Assembly (NCBI GenBank): GCA_033064195.1
Contig: JARBJD010000498.1
Coordinates: 1-40,974 of the forward strand
Source: Blattamonas nauphoetae
Lineage: Eukaryota > Preaxostyla > Oxymonadida
Direction of reading: 5' to 3'
Length of the DNA: 40,974 nucleotides
This document shows, one piece after another, positions 20,783 to 31,097 of this stretch. The number at the start of each line of letters is the position of its first letter. The stretch's first letter is position 1. Both the position numbers and the translations under genes were made by a program. A model generated the notes under the pieces. The model made no database searches, was not told the origin of the DNA, and saw only the letters and a list, made by a program, of their open reading frames with translations.

Positions 20783-21856
20783 ATGACAACATCGGCCGTG
20801 AAGATATCCTCCTACTCTGATTCCCCGAACTCAGGTATCTCTTCCCACTGTTTAATATATTCATAAGACTGTTCTGCTTTCTTGAATTGGGACGAAGATC
20901 CATTTGAATCTGAATCCGAAAAGGCAGTTGTCTTTCGATCTCTTGTTGCCACAATGAGGTTGCAGCCAGCTCTTGATGACTCTCAGGAAGTGGCAGCCAT
21001 GAAACTTCTCAAATATGTGACTCATGGGAAGGTTTCATCAGCCGATGCTTTTCTCAACAGCTTTGGGCAAGCTATTGATGAATCTTCGACCTCCTTTGTC
21101 GAATCTATTGTGGTGCTCCTTTCCACACCCAGTCAGGCAATCATTAAAGCTGCAATGAAGATGCTCAACAATTTTGTCATATCATGTTCGGACACAGTCG
21201 GACTTGCCCTCGTCAAAGCTGATCTGATCCCTCACCTCGTCATAACTCTCAATCTACTGTCTCTTTCCTTCACAGATGCAGTCGATATCCACATCAACGT
21301 CATGAGTATCGTCCGCAATTCTCTCTGGTTCGCAACTCCATTTGGACTGAACGAACTCAGAATCGAAGATGGAAATGAACGACATGCTGTTCAGGAGACG
21401 GTGTTAATCCAAGTTCTCATTCCTTCCGAGCAGTATATTTGCCATTTGTGTGCAAACCGATTCTTGATCATCGATGGGAACCAATCCGTGGCTTTTCTGA
21501 AATTCCTCGCCCGACTCCTCGAAATATGTCCATATTATCAACCAACAATGGATTTTCTTCTTCATATGCAAGTCGTTCTCACGATACAAAGTTGTCTCAC
21601 ATTCTTCGAAAATGATGAATCAATCTATCGGTTTCTGGATGAAATGAGCGATATCCAGCGGAAATGGAACAGAACAAGGGGTGAGGAACGACAGATGTGG
21701 AAGATAATCCATCGAATGTTGAGAATGGAGGGCGTCGAAGATGTGGTCGAGGACAAACTGCAAAATGACAAAAGTGGAGACGATGAAGATATTCTTGTTG
21801 CCACATCGATTGAATGGAACAACTTGCTGGCCATGAACCTTGCGGAACAGGAATAG
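20783..21856 (+). CDS. FLNW-family protein, unit U2 (needs a 33-nt intron or has an early stop)
   Basis: From the family ATG at 20783 (MTTSAVKISSYSDSPNS) the frame meets TAA at 20864-20866 and then runs open to 21856. The total is 358 codons including the final stop, the family length. The stop lies inside a 33-nt GT-AG segment (20835-20867). Removing it keeps frame and joins NS to DCSAFLNW. U1 and U3 have a GT-AG segment of the same length at the same place, so splicing is a reasonable explanation; a nonsense mutation is the alternative. The remainder carries FRSLVATMRLQPALDDS, FVESIVVLLSTPSQAII, LALVKADLIPHLVITL, EQYICHLCANRFLIIDG, SCLTFFEND and HRMLRMEGVEDVVEDKL. U2 is closest to U3 in its N-terminal third. 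Confidence 0.7.
20835..20867 (+). other. Candidate 33-nt intron in U2
   Basis: GTATCTCTTC...TTCATAAG contains the only in-frame stop of this copy. Homologous segments are 17767-17799 in U1 (ends CTATAG) and 22510-22542 in U3 (ends CTCCAG). Confidence 0.5.
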
Positions 21857-22420
21857 ATACAGATAAGAACACGCGCACACTTCGAACCGTTTCTGGCTTC
21901 TTTTGGACCACAAACACTGTTTGTGTATGATCATTGTCGGCTCTGGCATCTCCTCATGATTTGGTTTGCGGGAACGATTGGGATTCTCTCTCGCCAGTCA
22001 CCCTCGATTATCACCACTCTCACCTTCTTCGCCGCCACTCTCGCACTGCTCCCACTGCTCCTTTTGAAGGGCGTCGGATGGATGATGACGATTGGTGGGA
22101 GTTTGGGTCTCTGGGATTGTTCTCCAAAATGCTGTTCTCTGTTTATGTCCCACCTGGATTGTGGGGGAGATTTTTTCGGAGAGCTGTGCGGAAAATTGTG
22201 CGGATCCACAAAACTTGACGTGAGTACCTCATTGTCAGCATTCCTGCCTTGCCTCACTTGTTCATTCGTTAATCTTCGACGATTTCTTTCTTCAATTCTT
22301 TTTATCTCGTTCACAAGCTCCTTCATCATTCATGATTTGGCTCAGTCTTGGTTGACTCTTTTTTATTGTCCCATTTGGATGCCTGTTTCATCTCATTCTC
22401 TTTCTTTCACAATTTGCTCG
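21857..22420. other. U2 3' flank and U3 upstream region
   Basis: It repeats the degenerate 3' flank seen after U1 and U3 (GSGIS..., RQSPSIITTLTFFAATLALL). A plus-strand frame 21923-22429 has hydrophobic runs but no start motif or conservation as protein between copies. From about 22330 the DNA resembles the upstream flank of U5 (CTGTTTCATCTCA). Confidence 0.45.
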
Positions 22421-22435
22421 AACCCATAACGAGTG
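22421..22435 (+). promoter_or_regulatory. AACCCATAACGAGTG motif upstream of U3
   Basis: Identical to the U1 copy, 22 bp before the ATG at 22458. Confidence 0.45.
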
Positions 22436-22457
22436 ACTGAACTCAGATTTCTCGAGA

Positions 22458-23534
22458 ATGACAACATCAGACGAGAATATATCCTCCTACTCTGATTCCC
22501 CGAACTCTGGTATCTCTTCACACAACTTTTTATGTCCTCCAGACTGTTCTGCTTTCTTGAATTGGGACGAAAACCCATTTACGGCTGAATCCGAAAAGGC
22601 AGTTGTCTTTCGATCTCTTGTTGCCACAATGAGGTTGCAGCCTGCACTTGATGACTCTCAGGAAGTGGCAGCCCTGAAACTTCTCAAATATGTGACTCAG
22701 GTGAATGTTTCATCAGCCGATGCTTTTCTCGACAGCTTTGGGCAAGCTATTGATGATTCTTCAACCACCTTTGTCGAGTCTGTTGTGATACTCATTTCTT
22801 CACCTAGTCAGGCAATCATTGAAGCTGCAATGAAGATGCTCGAAACCCTGATCAAAACCTGTTCGAAGAAAATCCGACTTGCCCTCGTCAAAGCTGATCT
22901 GATGCATCAACTCATCATTACTCTCCATCCACTGTCTCTTTCCTTTGCAGAAGCAGTCGATATCCACATCAATCTCTTGAATATCATCATTGACACTTCT
23001 GTCACCATCGCAACACCGGATGGTCTCGCAGAACTCAAAATTAAAGATGGGAATGGACAGCAATATGATCCCGAGACGGTTCTGAAGCAAGTTCTCGCAC
23101 ATTCTGAGAAGTACATTTGGCATTTGTGCGTGGGCCGCTATTCGATCGTCGATGGGAAGCAATCCAAAAGTTTTCTGACATTACTCGCCCGAATCTTCCA
23201 AATATGTCCTTATGATCAACCGACAATGGACTTTGTTCTGAATACGCCTGTCTTTCTCACGATCCCAAGTTGTCTGACATTCTTCGATAACGAGGTCACA
23301 ATCTCCCCTTTTCTGGATTGTATGAATGATGCCCAGCGGGAATGGAACAAAAAAGGCGGATACGTGCGACAGATGGGAAAGATAATGCATCGAATGTTGA
23401 GAATGGAGGGCATCGAAGATGTGATTGAGGAAAAGCTGCAAAACGATAAAAATACCCTTTTCGGAAGATGGACTGTTACCGCCTCGATTGACTGGAACGG
23501 ACTGCAGGGCTTAAACCGTCCAGGGTTTTGGTAG
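22458..23534 (+). CDS. FLNW-family protein, unit U3
   Basis: A 358-residue full-length copy, open throughout from MTTSDENISSYSDSPNS. Blocks are DCSAFLNW, FRSLVATMRLQPALDDS, FVESVVILISSPSQAII, LALVKADLMHQLIITLHPL, DGNGQQYDPETVLKQVL, EKYIWHLCVGRYSIVDG, CLTFFDNE and HRMLRMEGIEDVIEEKL. Its N-terminal third follows U2 closely. Its middle (SVTIATPDGL, GNGQQYDPETV) follows U5, so gene conversion or unequal exchange among copies is likely. It is uncharged at the ends and soluble in appearance. Candidate intron 22510-22542. Confidence 0.85.
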   Translation: MTTSDENISSYSDSPNSGISSHNFLCPPDCSAFLNWDENPFTAESEKAVVFRSLVATMRLQPALDDSQEVAALKLLKYVTQVNVSSADAFLDSFGQAIDDSSTTFVESVVILISSPSQAIIEAAMKMLETLIKTCSKKIRLALVKADLMHQLIITLHPLSLSFAEAVDIHINLLNIIIDTSVTIATPDGLAELKIKDGNGQQYDPETVLKQVLAHSEKYIWHLCVGRYSIVDGKQSKSFLTLLARIFQICPYDQPTMDFVLNTPVFLTIPSCLTFFDNEVTISPFLDCMNDAQREWNKKGGYVRQMGKIMHRMLRMEGIEDVIEEKLQNDKNTLFGRWTVTASIDWNGLQGLNRPGFW

Positions 23535-23968
23535 AAACAGGGAAGAACCAGCGAACGTTTCGAACAGCTTGTGCATACTATGGAACAACAAACACTGTCA
23601 GTGCGTGTGATCTTTGTGGGCTCTGGCATCACATCATGGTTTGCCCAAAAGATTGAGATTTTCTCTCGCCAGTCTCGCTCGATGGTCACCACACTCTCCT
23701 TCCTACGCCACTGCATTCGCCCTGCTTCAACGGCTCGTTTGTGGAAGTCAATGCGTCGATGGATGGATGGATGGTGACGATTGCTGGCCGTTTCTGTTTG
23801 CGTGATTGGTTCTGATTGTACTCCGAAATGGAGCTCTCTTCATGATTCTCTGCAATCGTGAGATGGGATTTGAGAATCGATCACACATCGCCCATCATCC
23901 TCAACTCTTCGGAAAGACAGAAGAGACAAAGCACGTCTTCATCCACACCAAGCAATTCCCTTCACTGT
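23535..23968. other. U3 3' flank
   Basis: It carries the same degenerate block as other units (SGITSWFA, SRQSRSMVTTLSF, RSHIAHHPQLFGKTE, KHVFIHTKQFPSL). Then it runs without a break into a C-rich minisatellite, so the array grew inside the shared flank. Confidence 0.5.
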
Positions 23969-24543
23969 CCCTCACCACCCACGCCCTCCCTCTCTCCTCT
24001 GCCTTTCCCTCACCACCCACACCCTCCCACTCCCCTCTGCCTCTCCCTCACCACCCACGCCCTCCCTCTCTCCTCTGCCTTTCCCTCACCACCCACGCCC
24101 TCCCACTCCCCTCTGCCTCTCTCTCTCCACCCACACCCTCCCACTCCCCTCTACCTCTCCCTCACCACCCACACCCTCCCACTCCCCTCTGCCTCTCCCT
24201 CACCACCCACACCCTCCCACTCCCTCTGCCTCCCTCACCACCCACACCCTCCACTCCCCTCTGCCTCTCCCTCTCCACCCACACCCTCCCTCTCTCCTCT
24301 GCCTCTCCCTCACCACCCACGCCCTCCCTCTCTCCTCTGCCTCTCCCTCTCCACCCACACCCTCCCACTCCCCTCTGCCTCTCCCTCACCACCCACACCC
24401 TCCCACTCCCCTCTACCTCTCCCTCACCACCCACACCCTCCCACTCCCCTCTGCCTCTCCCTCACCACCAACACCCTCCCTCTCCCCTCTGCCTCTCCCT
24501 CACCACCAACACCCTCCCTCTCCCCTCTGCCTCTCCCTCACCA
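23969..24543 (+). repeat. C-rich 38-bp minisatellite, array 1 (about 15 units)
   Basis: The unit is 38 bp of C, T and A with almost no G (core CCCACACCCTCCCACTCCCC). Because 38 is not a multiple of three, the frame rotates every unit (PLPLPHHPHPP, LCLSLTTHTLP, SASPSPPTPSH), and all frames stay open only because such DNA lacks stops. The complementary strand of a typical unit contains GGGAGTGGGAGGGTGTGGG, a canonical G-quadruplex motif. The related array 2 lies at 32400-33866. Confidence 0.9.
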
Positions 24544-25699
24544 AGCTCGGTGTTATGCGTACTGGTATCTGTTCATTCGAAGCAAACACGCTGTACTCGC
24601 CTCGACTGTCTTCCTCATTCGCTTTTTCCTCTCCAGACTTGTTCGCACGTGAGTGAATGAAACGGAATGTGGACGAAGAGGAGAAGGGGAGAGGAGACCG
24701 AAGAAACAAGTCGATGAGAATTGATGGGACACCTTCGACGAATTGAGATGGCGAGAGTCGGAGGAGTGGAAGGGTGAGATGGAGGAAGAAGAGGAGAAAG
24801 ACAGGCGACAGCAGACGAATTGAAAAGGCGAGAGAAAGACGAGGAAGAGCGGCAGAGCCACTCGAAGTGGGTGGATGGTGGGCAAGCAGAACGGATCCTC
24901 GAGACATGGATGTGAGGAAGAGAAGCAAGACGAGTGAGAAGAGGCTGAAGAAGCTAAGTGGAGGAAGTCCACGACTCCACTCCCGCACATCTGTCCGCCT
25001 GTCTCCGCCGTGGCAGACGAAGCTCGGCGTCGCTTCTCGTCGCTCTCGCCAACAACACCTCAACTGACGACACACTGTCACCTCACACTTCGCCAAACCA
25101 ACCCCAACCGCACTCGAGAGAAGGGCGAGATTGCTGTTGGCTGACTTCAGCTAAACCAACACAAGCCAGTCCAGCGGTGTGCGGAAGATCAGACCGACAG
25201 AACACCGACACCGCTGACCTCGCGGCTTCCCACGTCGTCTCCACAGTCGCCGCGATTCTGGCGGACACACATCACATCGTCGCCTTCGCTGACTCCATGC
25301 ATCGGTGCTGTCTCGTGACACCAAGAACAGCTGGCGACACTGAAGTCCCTGTTGACAGCGCGAGAGTGGAGCCTGATATTGCAGAGGTTGTTGAGAGTGA
25401 CGAGTGGAGACGGGGATGGGACGAAGGAGGAGTTGGTTGCGTCCCGAGTGAGGAAATGGAGGACAGGGATCGAAAAGGAGATGAAGAGATGAGAGTGGGA
25501 GGGGAGGAAAAGATATGATTGATTGAGGTCTTAGATCCTCTGACTCGTTTCCACTGTCCTGTTTCATGTGTGATTCACTTGTTCATCGAATTTGTTCTTG
25601 TTTCACTTCGATCAATATTTCTTTATTTCTATCAGTATTCAAAGTGATCGTCCCTTCTTTCTATGTCAAAATCAGTGTGGAATTCTCTTCATGACACTT
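24544..25699. other. Linker between array 1 and U4 (duplicated at 33867-35072)
   Basis: The DNA is clearly paralogous to the linker after array 2, from the array edge through to the next FLNW gene. On the plus strand it carries purine-rich charged text (ADELKRREKDEEERQSHSKW) and later a stretch at 24958-25518. That stretch (ADLAASHVVSTVAAILA, HHIVAFADSMHRCCLVTPRT) is partly kept between the copies but in broken frames. I infer a decayed coding region of unknown type; no gene can be called. Confidence 0.5.
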
Positions 25700-25739
25700 C
25701 CTGACCCATTTTGAGACTCATTTCTGTCTGTCAATCTGA

Positions 25740-28700
25740 ATGAGGAATTTAAGTCCAGATCCGGACACCTCTCTTGACAATACATGTTCTGATTTGTCTT
25801 CCTCTCATTTACCATTCTCAACAGATTGTTCTCCGTTCCTGAATTGGAACGAAGCTCGACTTGAATCTGAAGACGAAAGGGTCATTGTATTTCAATCTCT
25901 CGTTGCCACTGTGAAGTCCAAACCTGCACTCGATGACTCCCTGGAAGCTAAAGCTATAACCTTTATGGAATCTCTGTCTTGTGAGAATAGAAAATCAGCA
26001 GATGCTTTTCTCGGCAGCCTTGCATCGTTCTCTGATGATTCATTGACCAACTTCGTACAGTCCATTATGGTGCTCATTTCCTCACCCAGTCAGGTCATTA
26101 CCTCAACATCAATCAAGATGCTCGGCAATCTGATCTATCGCAGTTCAACGAAAAACATTCTACTCCTCGTAAAAGCTGATCTGATCCCTCAAATATACTG
26201 GCCTGACCGGGGGTGACCGGTCACTTTTTCCCAAAAAGTACTGACGGTCAGTGACCGAGAGTTTTCGAAATATGGGTGACAGTTGATCAAAGGACCTTCA
26301 AGAAATTATCCTCAAATCGACATATCTCTACTCATTGATCCTCTTTGGAAGCTATTCTCTCATAGTTGAACATTTTTTGTGTAAAAATTCTGATTTATAT
26401 CAAAATTCTTCAGCATTCATTCTGAAAAACAAGTCAGACAGAGATCGGCCCAGAATCATGTTCATTTTTCTCAGACAACTCATTTGGGTCTGATGAAGCA
26501 ACATTGTTGGACTCTCTGCTTACCCAATCGTCATTTCAATACCTATGATTTCGTGAAAGTTCGATTGGCGACAAGCTTGTGCTTGAAAATGCTCGAGGAC
26601 ATTTTCACGCACCAGAAGAGAATGTTGAGGCAGATGAGAAGAACCAGCAAGAAAAGAAAGAAGAAGCGAAACATGAAACAAATCCGTCCCCGATCGATTC
26701 ACCCATGATGGACGAAGACGGTGAGAAAAACAAGCCGAAATTCACCGAAGAAGTACTCAAAGTGATGCTGATTATTGAACGCCAAAAGAAGCCAAAACAA
26801 TCTGAAATAATCTCTGTTTGTGGTAGTGTGAAAGGAAGAACAGTAGCGGAGGTGATCGAAGAGACAGTCATCCGATCGAAACATTCGACGAAGAAGACAT
26901 GGAAGACAAAGACATTGCTGCCCTCAAACTGTTCTGCCTCTCCCACATCACTCTGGCCATCAACAAAATCTCGAAGCGCGGTCTGAAAGTGTGTGTTGTC
27001 CCGCTGATGATAAACAGGTTCTTACGACAGTGGATCTGTCTCAAAATCAAGAAAAGACGAGAAAGGGAACATCTGTCTTTGCAACGCCTTTTGTCTTCGT
27101 TGATTTTGGAGACTGGAAATGATGGACATAGTCACCCAATCAGAGTCTTCGATGCGATCAGCAGAATTTGAGAGATCATCTTTCTTTCGTCACTGGTCTT
27201 GCCAAAATGTTCAATCAACCATCAGATATCCTCATATTGACCACAAATTTTCACACAAATCTCATCCTTCAATGGAAACAACTCAGAATGTCCAACTTCT
27301 CTGTTATATCAACATCGCTTCTCCTGTCTGTCTCTTTCACGAAACAAATATTGCAGACAGTTCACTTCGCTCATAGACAAGTTTGGTAAACTTTGGTCTT
27401 CTTATTCAGTCAGATCTTCTTGAAGCACAGAGTGTGTAGGATCATTTTCAACCGATCGGCACAGATTCTCCACAAATCGAAGCATAATCAATCACTCCGC
27501 ACATTCATCATCACGTTATGATGCACTTTCCAACAAATTGACAATATCCGTTCGTTCAGACACGGCTCGTTTCATAGCAAGACTAGATTTGCTGCATCAC
27601 TCATTTACGCTGTTTGATACAGCTGAACAATCAGTGAACGCGGCGCTGGATTACTGCTTCCGAGTTATACTTGAATATCCTCTGGATAAATCTCCACCAT
27701 CTGTCAAATTGATCCTTTGCATCTCACCTGAGTGAAAGTCACAATGAAGCATCTTCCTCCCTCTCAGACAAAGAAAAACACTGAATCAAATACGTCAACA
27801 ATCTAATTTTTGTTGGTGGAGGAGAAGCACCTGCAACATGCACACATTCATCCACTAACCTGATCGCTCACCCACGTTCCTTTCCGCCCGATCTCAACGG
27901 ATTCATCTTGCTTCGTGCATGCTTTTATCGATGGAGATACTGAGAAGGCAGTTTATATAACAATCAGACAATCTACAAGACCTCTGGACTCAGCCCGATT
28001 TCAGCTCCATCTTCTGCGTTCGTAGATCACTGCCACTGAAACCGATGCGCCCAGGAACAGCGCAAAGGAGAGCGATTGTAGATGAAGATTAAATTGAGGA
28101 AATCATACAGCTAGTGAGGGGGTGGAGTCGACTGGTTCGACATAGCATGGTGCTCGCTCACATCATCATTTCGGACTTGTTGATCGAGTCAGGGAGATGT
28201 GCCGTTCAATATTCAATCGTATTCATCCTCATTGTGTCATGTTGCATTCATGTTGAATTCTGCAAACCCAACTTTGGAAATCATTTGATATCGAGAACTG
28301 TGACTGAAGTTATTAATCTGTCTACCCTCTTTTTGGTATCCTCCCATCCTAGCGGAAGTCATAATGTCAGAATTTTGAGTCAATTCACAATCGAAAGTTG
28401 ATCGAGCCCTTAGAAGAGAAGCGAGGTGACACTGACCGAGTCGAAAGGCTCGGTCAGGCCAGTATACCCTCAAATCATCAATACTCTCAATCCAGTGTCT
28501 CTTTCATTTTCAGAAGCAGTCGATATCCACATCAACGTCATGAAAATCCTCATCACGTCTCTCTGGCTCCAAACTCCATTTGGACTGCAATACCTCGGGA
28601 TGAAAGGTGGTGACGAACAACAGACTATTCGTGAGATGATATTTCAGCGAGTGTTGACACCATCGGAGAAGTATATTTCGCATTTGTGCGTGAATCGCTT

Positions 28701-29091
28701 TTCACTCATCGATGGAGACCAATCCAAATCTTTTCTGATCCTCCTCACCTACATTCTCGAAATATGTCCTTCTTATCAACCACCGATGAATGTTGTTCTT
28801 CGTACCCCACTCACTGTCACAATTCCAGGTTGTTTCACATTCTTTGACATAGATCTCACAATCTCAAATTTTCTGGGTCACATGATCCAGGTACAACATG
28901 AATGGAACGAAGCAAGGGGAGGAGTGCGATATATGTCAAAGACAGTGCATCGAATGTTGAGGATGGAGGGCATCGAAGAAGTGATGGAGGAAAAGCTCCA
29001 AAATGATCAAAACGAATACTTTGGAAGCCGTATTGTTGATTTTTCGATCAGATGGAACAACTATCATGGAATGAACCTTCCAGAGCGTTGA
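25740..29091 (+). pseudogene. FLNW-family protein, unit U4, split by a DNA transposon
   Basis: The gene begins MRNLSPDPDTSLDNT at 25740, with a leader (CCTGACCCATTTTGAGAC, 25700-25717) of the second subtype shared with U6. It runs through DCSPFLNW, FQSLVATVKSKPALDDS, FVQSIMVLISSPSQVIT and LLLVKADLIPQ to 26193. It resumes at 28475 with IINTLNPVSLSFSEAVDIHI and ends at 29091 after HRMLRMEGIEEVMEEKL. The two parts (454 and 617 nt) sum to 1,071 nt, that is 356 codons plus stop, without any other break. The only lesion is therefore the 2,273-bp insertion at 26194-28466 plus its duplicated 8 bp. The insertion must be young relative to the decay seen in neighbouring DNA. Confidence 0.85.
26194..28466 (+). 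mobile_element. 2,273-bp DNA transposon with 16-bp terminal inverted repeats and 8-bp target duplication
   Basis: It begins TATACTGGCCTGACCG and ends with the exact complement (28451-28466), flanked by CCCTCAAA at 26186-26193 and 28467-28474. Subterminal palindromes follow: GTGACCGGTCAC at 26213-26224, ACTGACGGTCAGT at 26240-26252, and a 9-bp-stem hairpin CTGACCGAG/CTCGGTCAG at 28432-28457. GACCG and CGGTC recur at both ends and may be transposase sites. Inside are several plus-strand frames of 60-135 codons (26579-26986, lysine/glutamate-rich; 26899-27171, SHITLAINKISKRGLKV; 27538-27735). None is recognisable as a DDE transposase. An 8-bp duplication fits hAT, P or Merlin, but the ends lack the hAT CAGNG start, so the superfamily is open. 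It is either non-autonomous, decayed or intron-bearing. Confidence 0.88.
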
Positions 29092-30204
29092 TAAAAACAG
29101 GCAGGAACCAGCGAACGTTTCGAACTGTTTCCAACTCCTTTTGGACAACACACTGTTTGCACGGGATCCTTGTGGGCACTGGCATCACCTCATGGTTTGC
29201 CCAACTGATTGGGATTCTCTCGCCGGTCTTGCTTGATTATCACCACACTCGCCCTGCTCCCACTGCTCCTTTGTGGAGCTCTCTTGATGCACACCCACGA
29301 AGTCCTGAAGACCCTCAAACAATTCGGAAAATGAACATGAAGGCACAGTTTTCCACGCTCTTCCATCGAACTCTACGATCAGAAAGAATTGAACCTTCTC
29401 CGCCATCAGAGGAGCCCAGCAAGAACCTGCGAAGACTCGACCGCGACCGCGCCGTTCACTTTGATCATCCAGACAGCCTGATCGGTGGGCTTTGGGTCTC
29501 GTCTTTCCCAACTCCTCCGAATCAGTCCCTTCCACCATCCCTCTCGCTGCTGTTTGTGCCCTGCCCATCTTCCTTACTTGGCCAGGACTCAACCTCAGAA
29601 TCGGACATGTCGATAGAAGCTTCTGTTGTGACAGAATCAGGATGGAGTGAGCTCGGGATCTGGACAGTCAGGAACAATTCGAGTTGGGGCAGATCCATCT
29701 TCGAAAGATGAGAATGGAAGACTTTGGAAGGCACACTCGAAGGAGGGCTGCTTAAGGATCCGAAAGGAGGTAGGAAGGAGGAATTGTGCAGAAGACGATC
29801 GTGTTGAGCCACTCGGTTGGACTGAACGTTCGACAGTTTGGTTGGATGACGACAGTGGCCAGCCAAGTTCCATCGTGGTCGACACCCGCTTCTGATCGCT
29901 TGGCATGTCTCGTGAGTGCCGTCACGTCTTCATGAGGACCCGACGTCGTTGATTGGATGGACTTCCCCTTCTCAGCACATTGCCTCTTCTGCGGTGTGTG
30001 ATGTGACAGAGTCGATCTCTCGCACGCTTTTCCGCCTCTCCCGCTCTCTTTCGTCGCTCTTCCTCTCTGCTCTCGAACGATGAGCCACTCATGCTCTGAG
30101 AGATCGACGAGACTGAACGAGACGAAAAAATCACAGAGAGTGTCGGGAAGCCTTGACTCAAAGGAGCAGAATGGACGAGCACTTGCGAACACTGACTGCC
30201 AGCC
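29092..30204. other. U4 3' flank and unassigned DNA
   Basis: The first 200 bp repeat the family 3' flank (GITSWFAQLIGILS). A plus-strand frame continues to 29711 (LRRLDRDRAVHFDHPDSLIG), and another lies at 29647-29895, without family resemblance. The minus strand at 29922-30257 has a charged stretch (REEERRKRAGEAEKRARDR). Nothing here can be called a gene. Homology to the FLNW family restarts abruptly at about 30205. Confidence 0.4.
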
Positions 30205-30519
30205 ATGAAGTTCGTCGTTAATATGCCAGTCGCTCTCTCGCTCCCAAGTTGTCTCACGATCTTCGAAACTGATGAATCAATGTATTATATTCTGGTTGAA
30301 ATCAACGATCTTCAGCGGGGGTGGAACAGAGAAAGGGGAGAAGAGCGACAGCAGTGGAATAAAGTGCATCTAATGTTGAGAATAGAGGGGTATTGTGATA
30401 TGATTGAAGCAAAGCTGGGACACGACAAACAGATCTATCTGGGACCACTTATTGTTGCCCGATCGATTCAATGGAACAATCTGCTGGGCATGAACGTTCC
30501 ACAACCGGGGCTTTGGTAG
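30205..30519 (+). pseudogene. FLNW-family fragment, unit U4b (C-terminal third only)
   Basis: A 104-codon open frame matches only residues about 255-357 of the family: MKFVVNMPVALSLPSCLTIFE, GWNRERGEERQQWNKVHLMLR, EAKLGHDKQIYLGPL and SIQWNNLLGMNVP. RMLRMEGIEDVI is altered to LMLRIEGYCDMI. The ATG at 30205 is the family Met-Asp-Phe position changed to Met-Lys-Phe and is probably not an authentic start. It keeps the family 3' flank after the stop, so this is a truncated duplicate, closest to U6 in wording. Confidence 0.8.
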
Positions 30520-31060
30520 AAACAGACAAGAACCAGCGAACATTCCGAACCGTTCTGCCTTCCTTTGGATAACAAACACTGTTTGTGTGTGATCTTTGTC
30601 GGCTCTCGAGTGATGATCTCTCAAATGGTGTTCATTTTATGATTGATTGCAATGATGAGATGGGATTCCGAATCGACCCCATGTTTCCCGTTATCCAAGA
30701 CACTTCGGAGAGACGGAAGACCCAAAATACTTCATTGCGCATCAAGGAAGCCCTCCCCGCTCTCCCACTCGAACAAGTCTCTCTCAAAGTTGAACAATCT
30801 CAGAGTCGAACGCTGTTCGTTGGATTGACTTGCACTGATCCTCCGAATGTCACTTCGTTCTCAACCAACAGAATATAGTTTATCGGCTTCCTCTTCTTTC
30901 TTGAATTGTCTGACTCTTCGTTGAAGAACGAATCTCTGGAAAACATCATCGATGTTCGCTTTATAACAGCGAAGAATCCACCAACGATGAATTAACGGAT
31001 CAATCTCTTCCTTTTGGACGTCTGTTTCATCTCAATATCCTTATTTCGCACTTTCGTTTT
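30520..31060. other. U4b 3' flank and U5 upstream region
   Basis: 30600-30880 repeats the degenerate 3' flank (MIAMMRWDSES, IKEALPALPLEQVSLKVEQS) in slightly better condition than elsewhere. From about 31010 the DNA matches the upstream flank of U3 (CTGTTTCATCTCA). Confidence 0.45.
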
Positions 31061-31075
31061 CACCCATAACGAGTG
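31061..31075 (+). promoter_or_regulatory. CACCCATAACGAGTG motif upstream of U5
   Basis: Fourth copy of the leader motif, 22 bp before the ATG at 31098. Confidence 0.45.
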
Positions 31076-31097
31076 ACATTTCTCGAACTCACGAATA

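Noticed and set aside
20863-20867. Reassigned TAA codon (glutamine code known in some oxymonads)
   Set aside because: TAA, TAG and TGA all terminate family-length frames here, and the U2 TAA lies inside a candidate intron where relatives have isoleucine, not glutamine.
23969-24543. CRISPR-like array
   Set aside because: No spacers of unique sequence; contiguous minisatellite in a eukaryotic context.
23806-24660. Long proline/serine/histidine-rich frames across array 1 (up to 284 codons)
   Set aside because: The 38-bp unit rotates the frame each repeat and C/T-rich DNA lacks stop codons; no conserved frame.
26579-26986. Transposase in the 2.27-kb element
   Set aside because: Lysine/glutamate-rich text without DDE spacing, zinc finger or any family motif I recognise.
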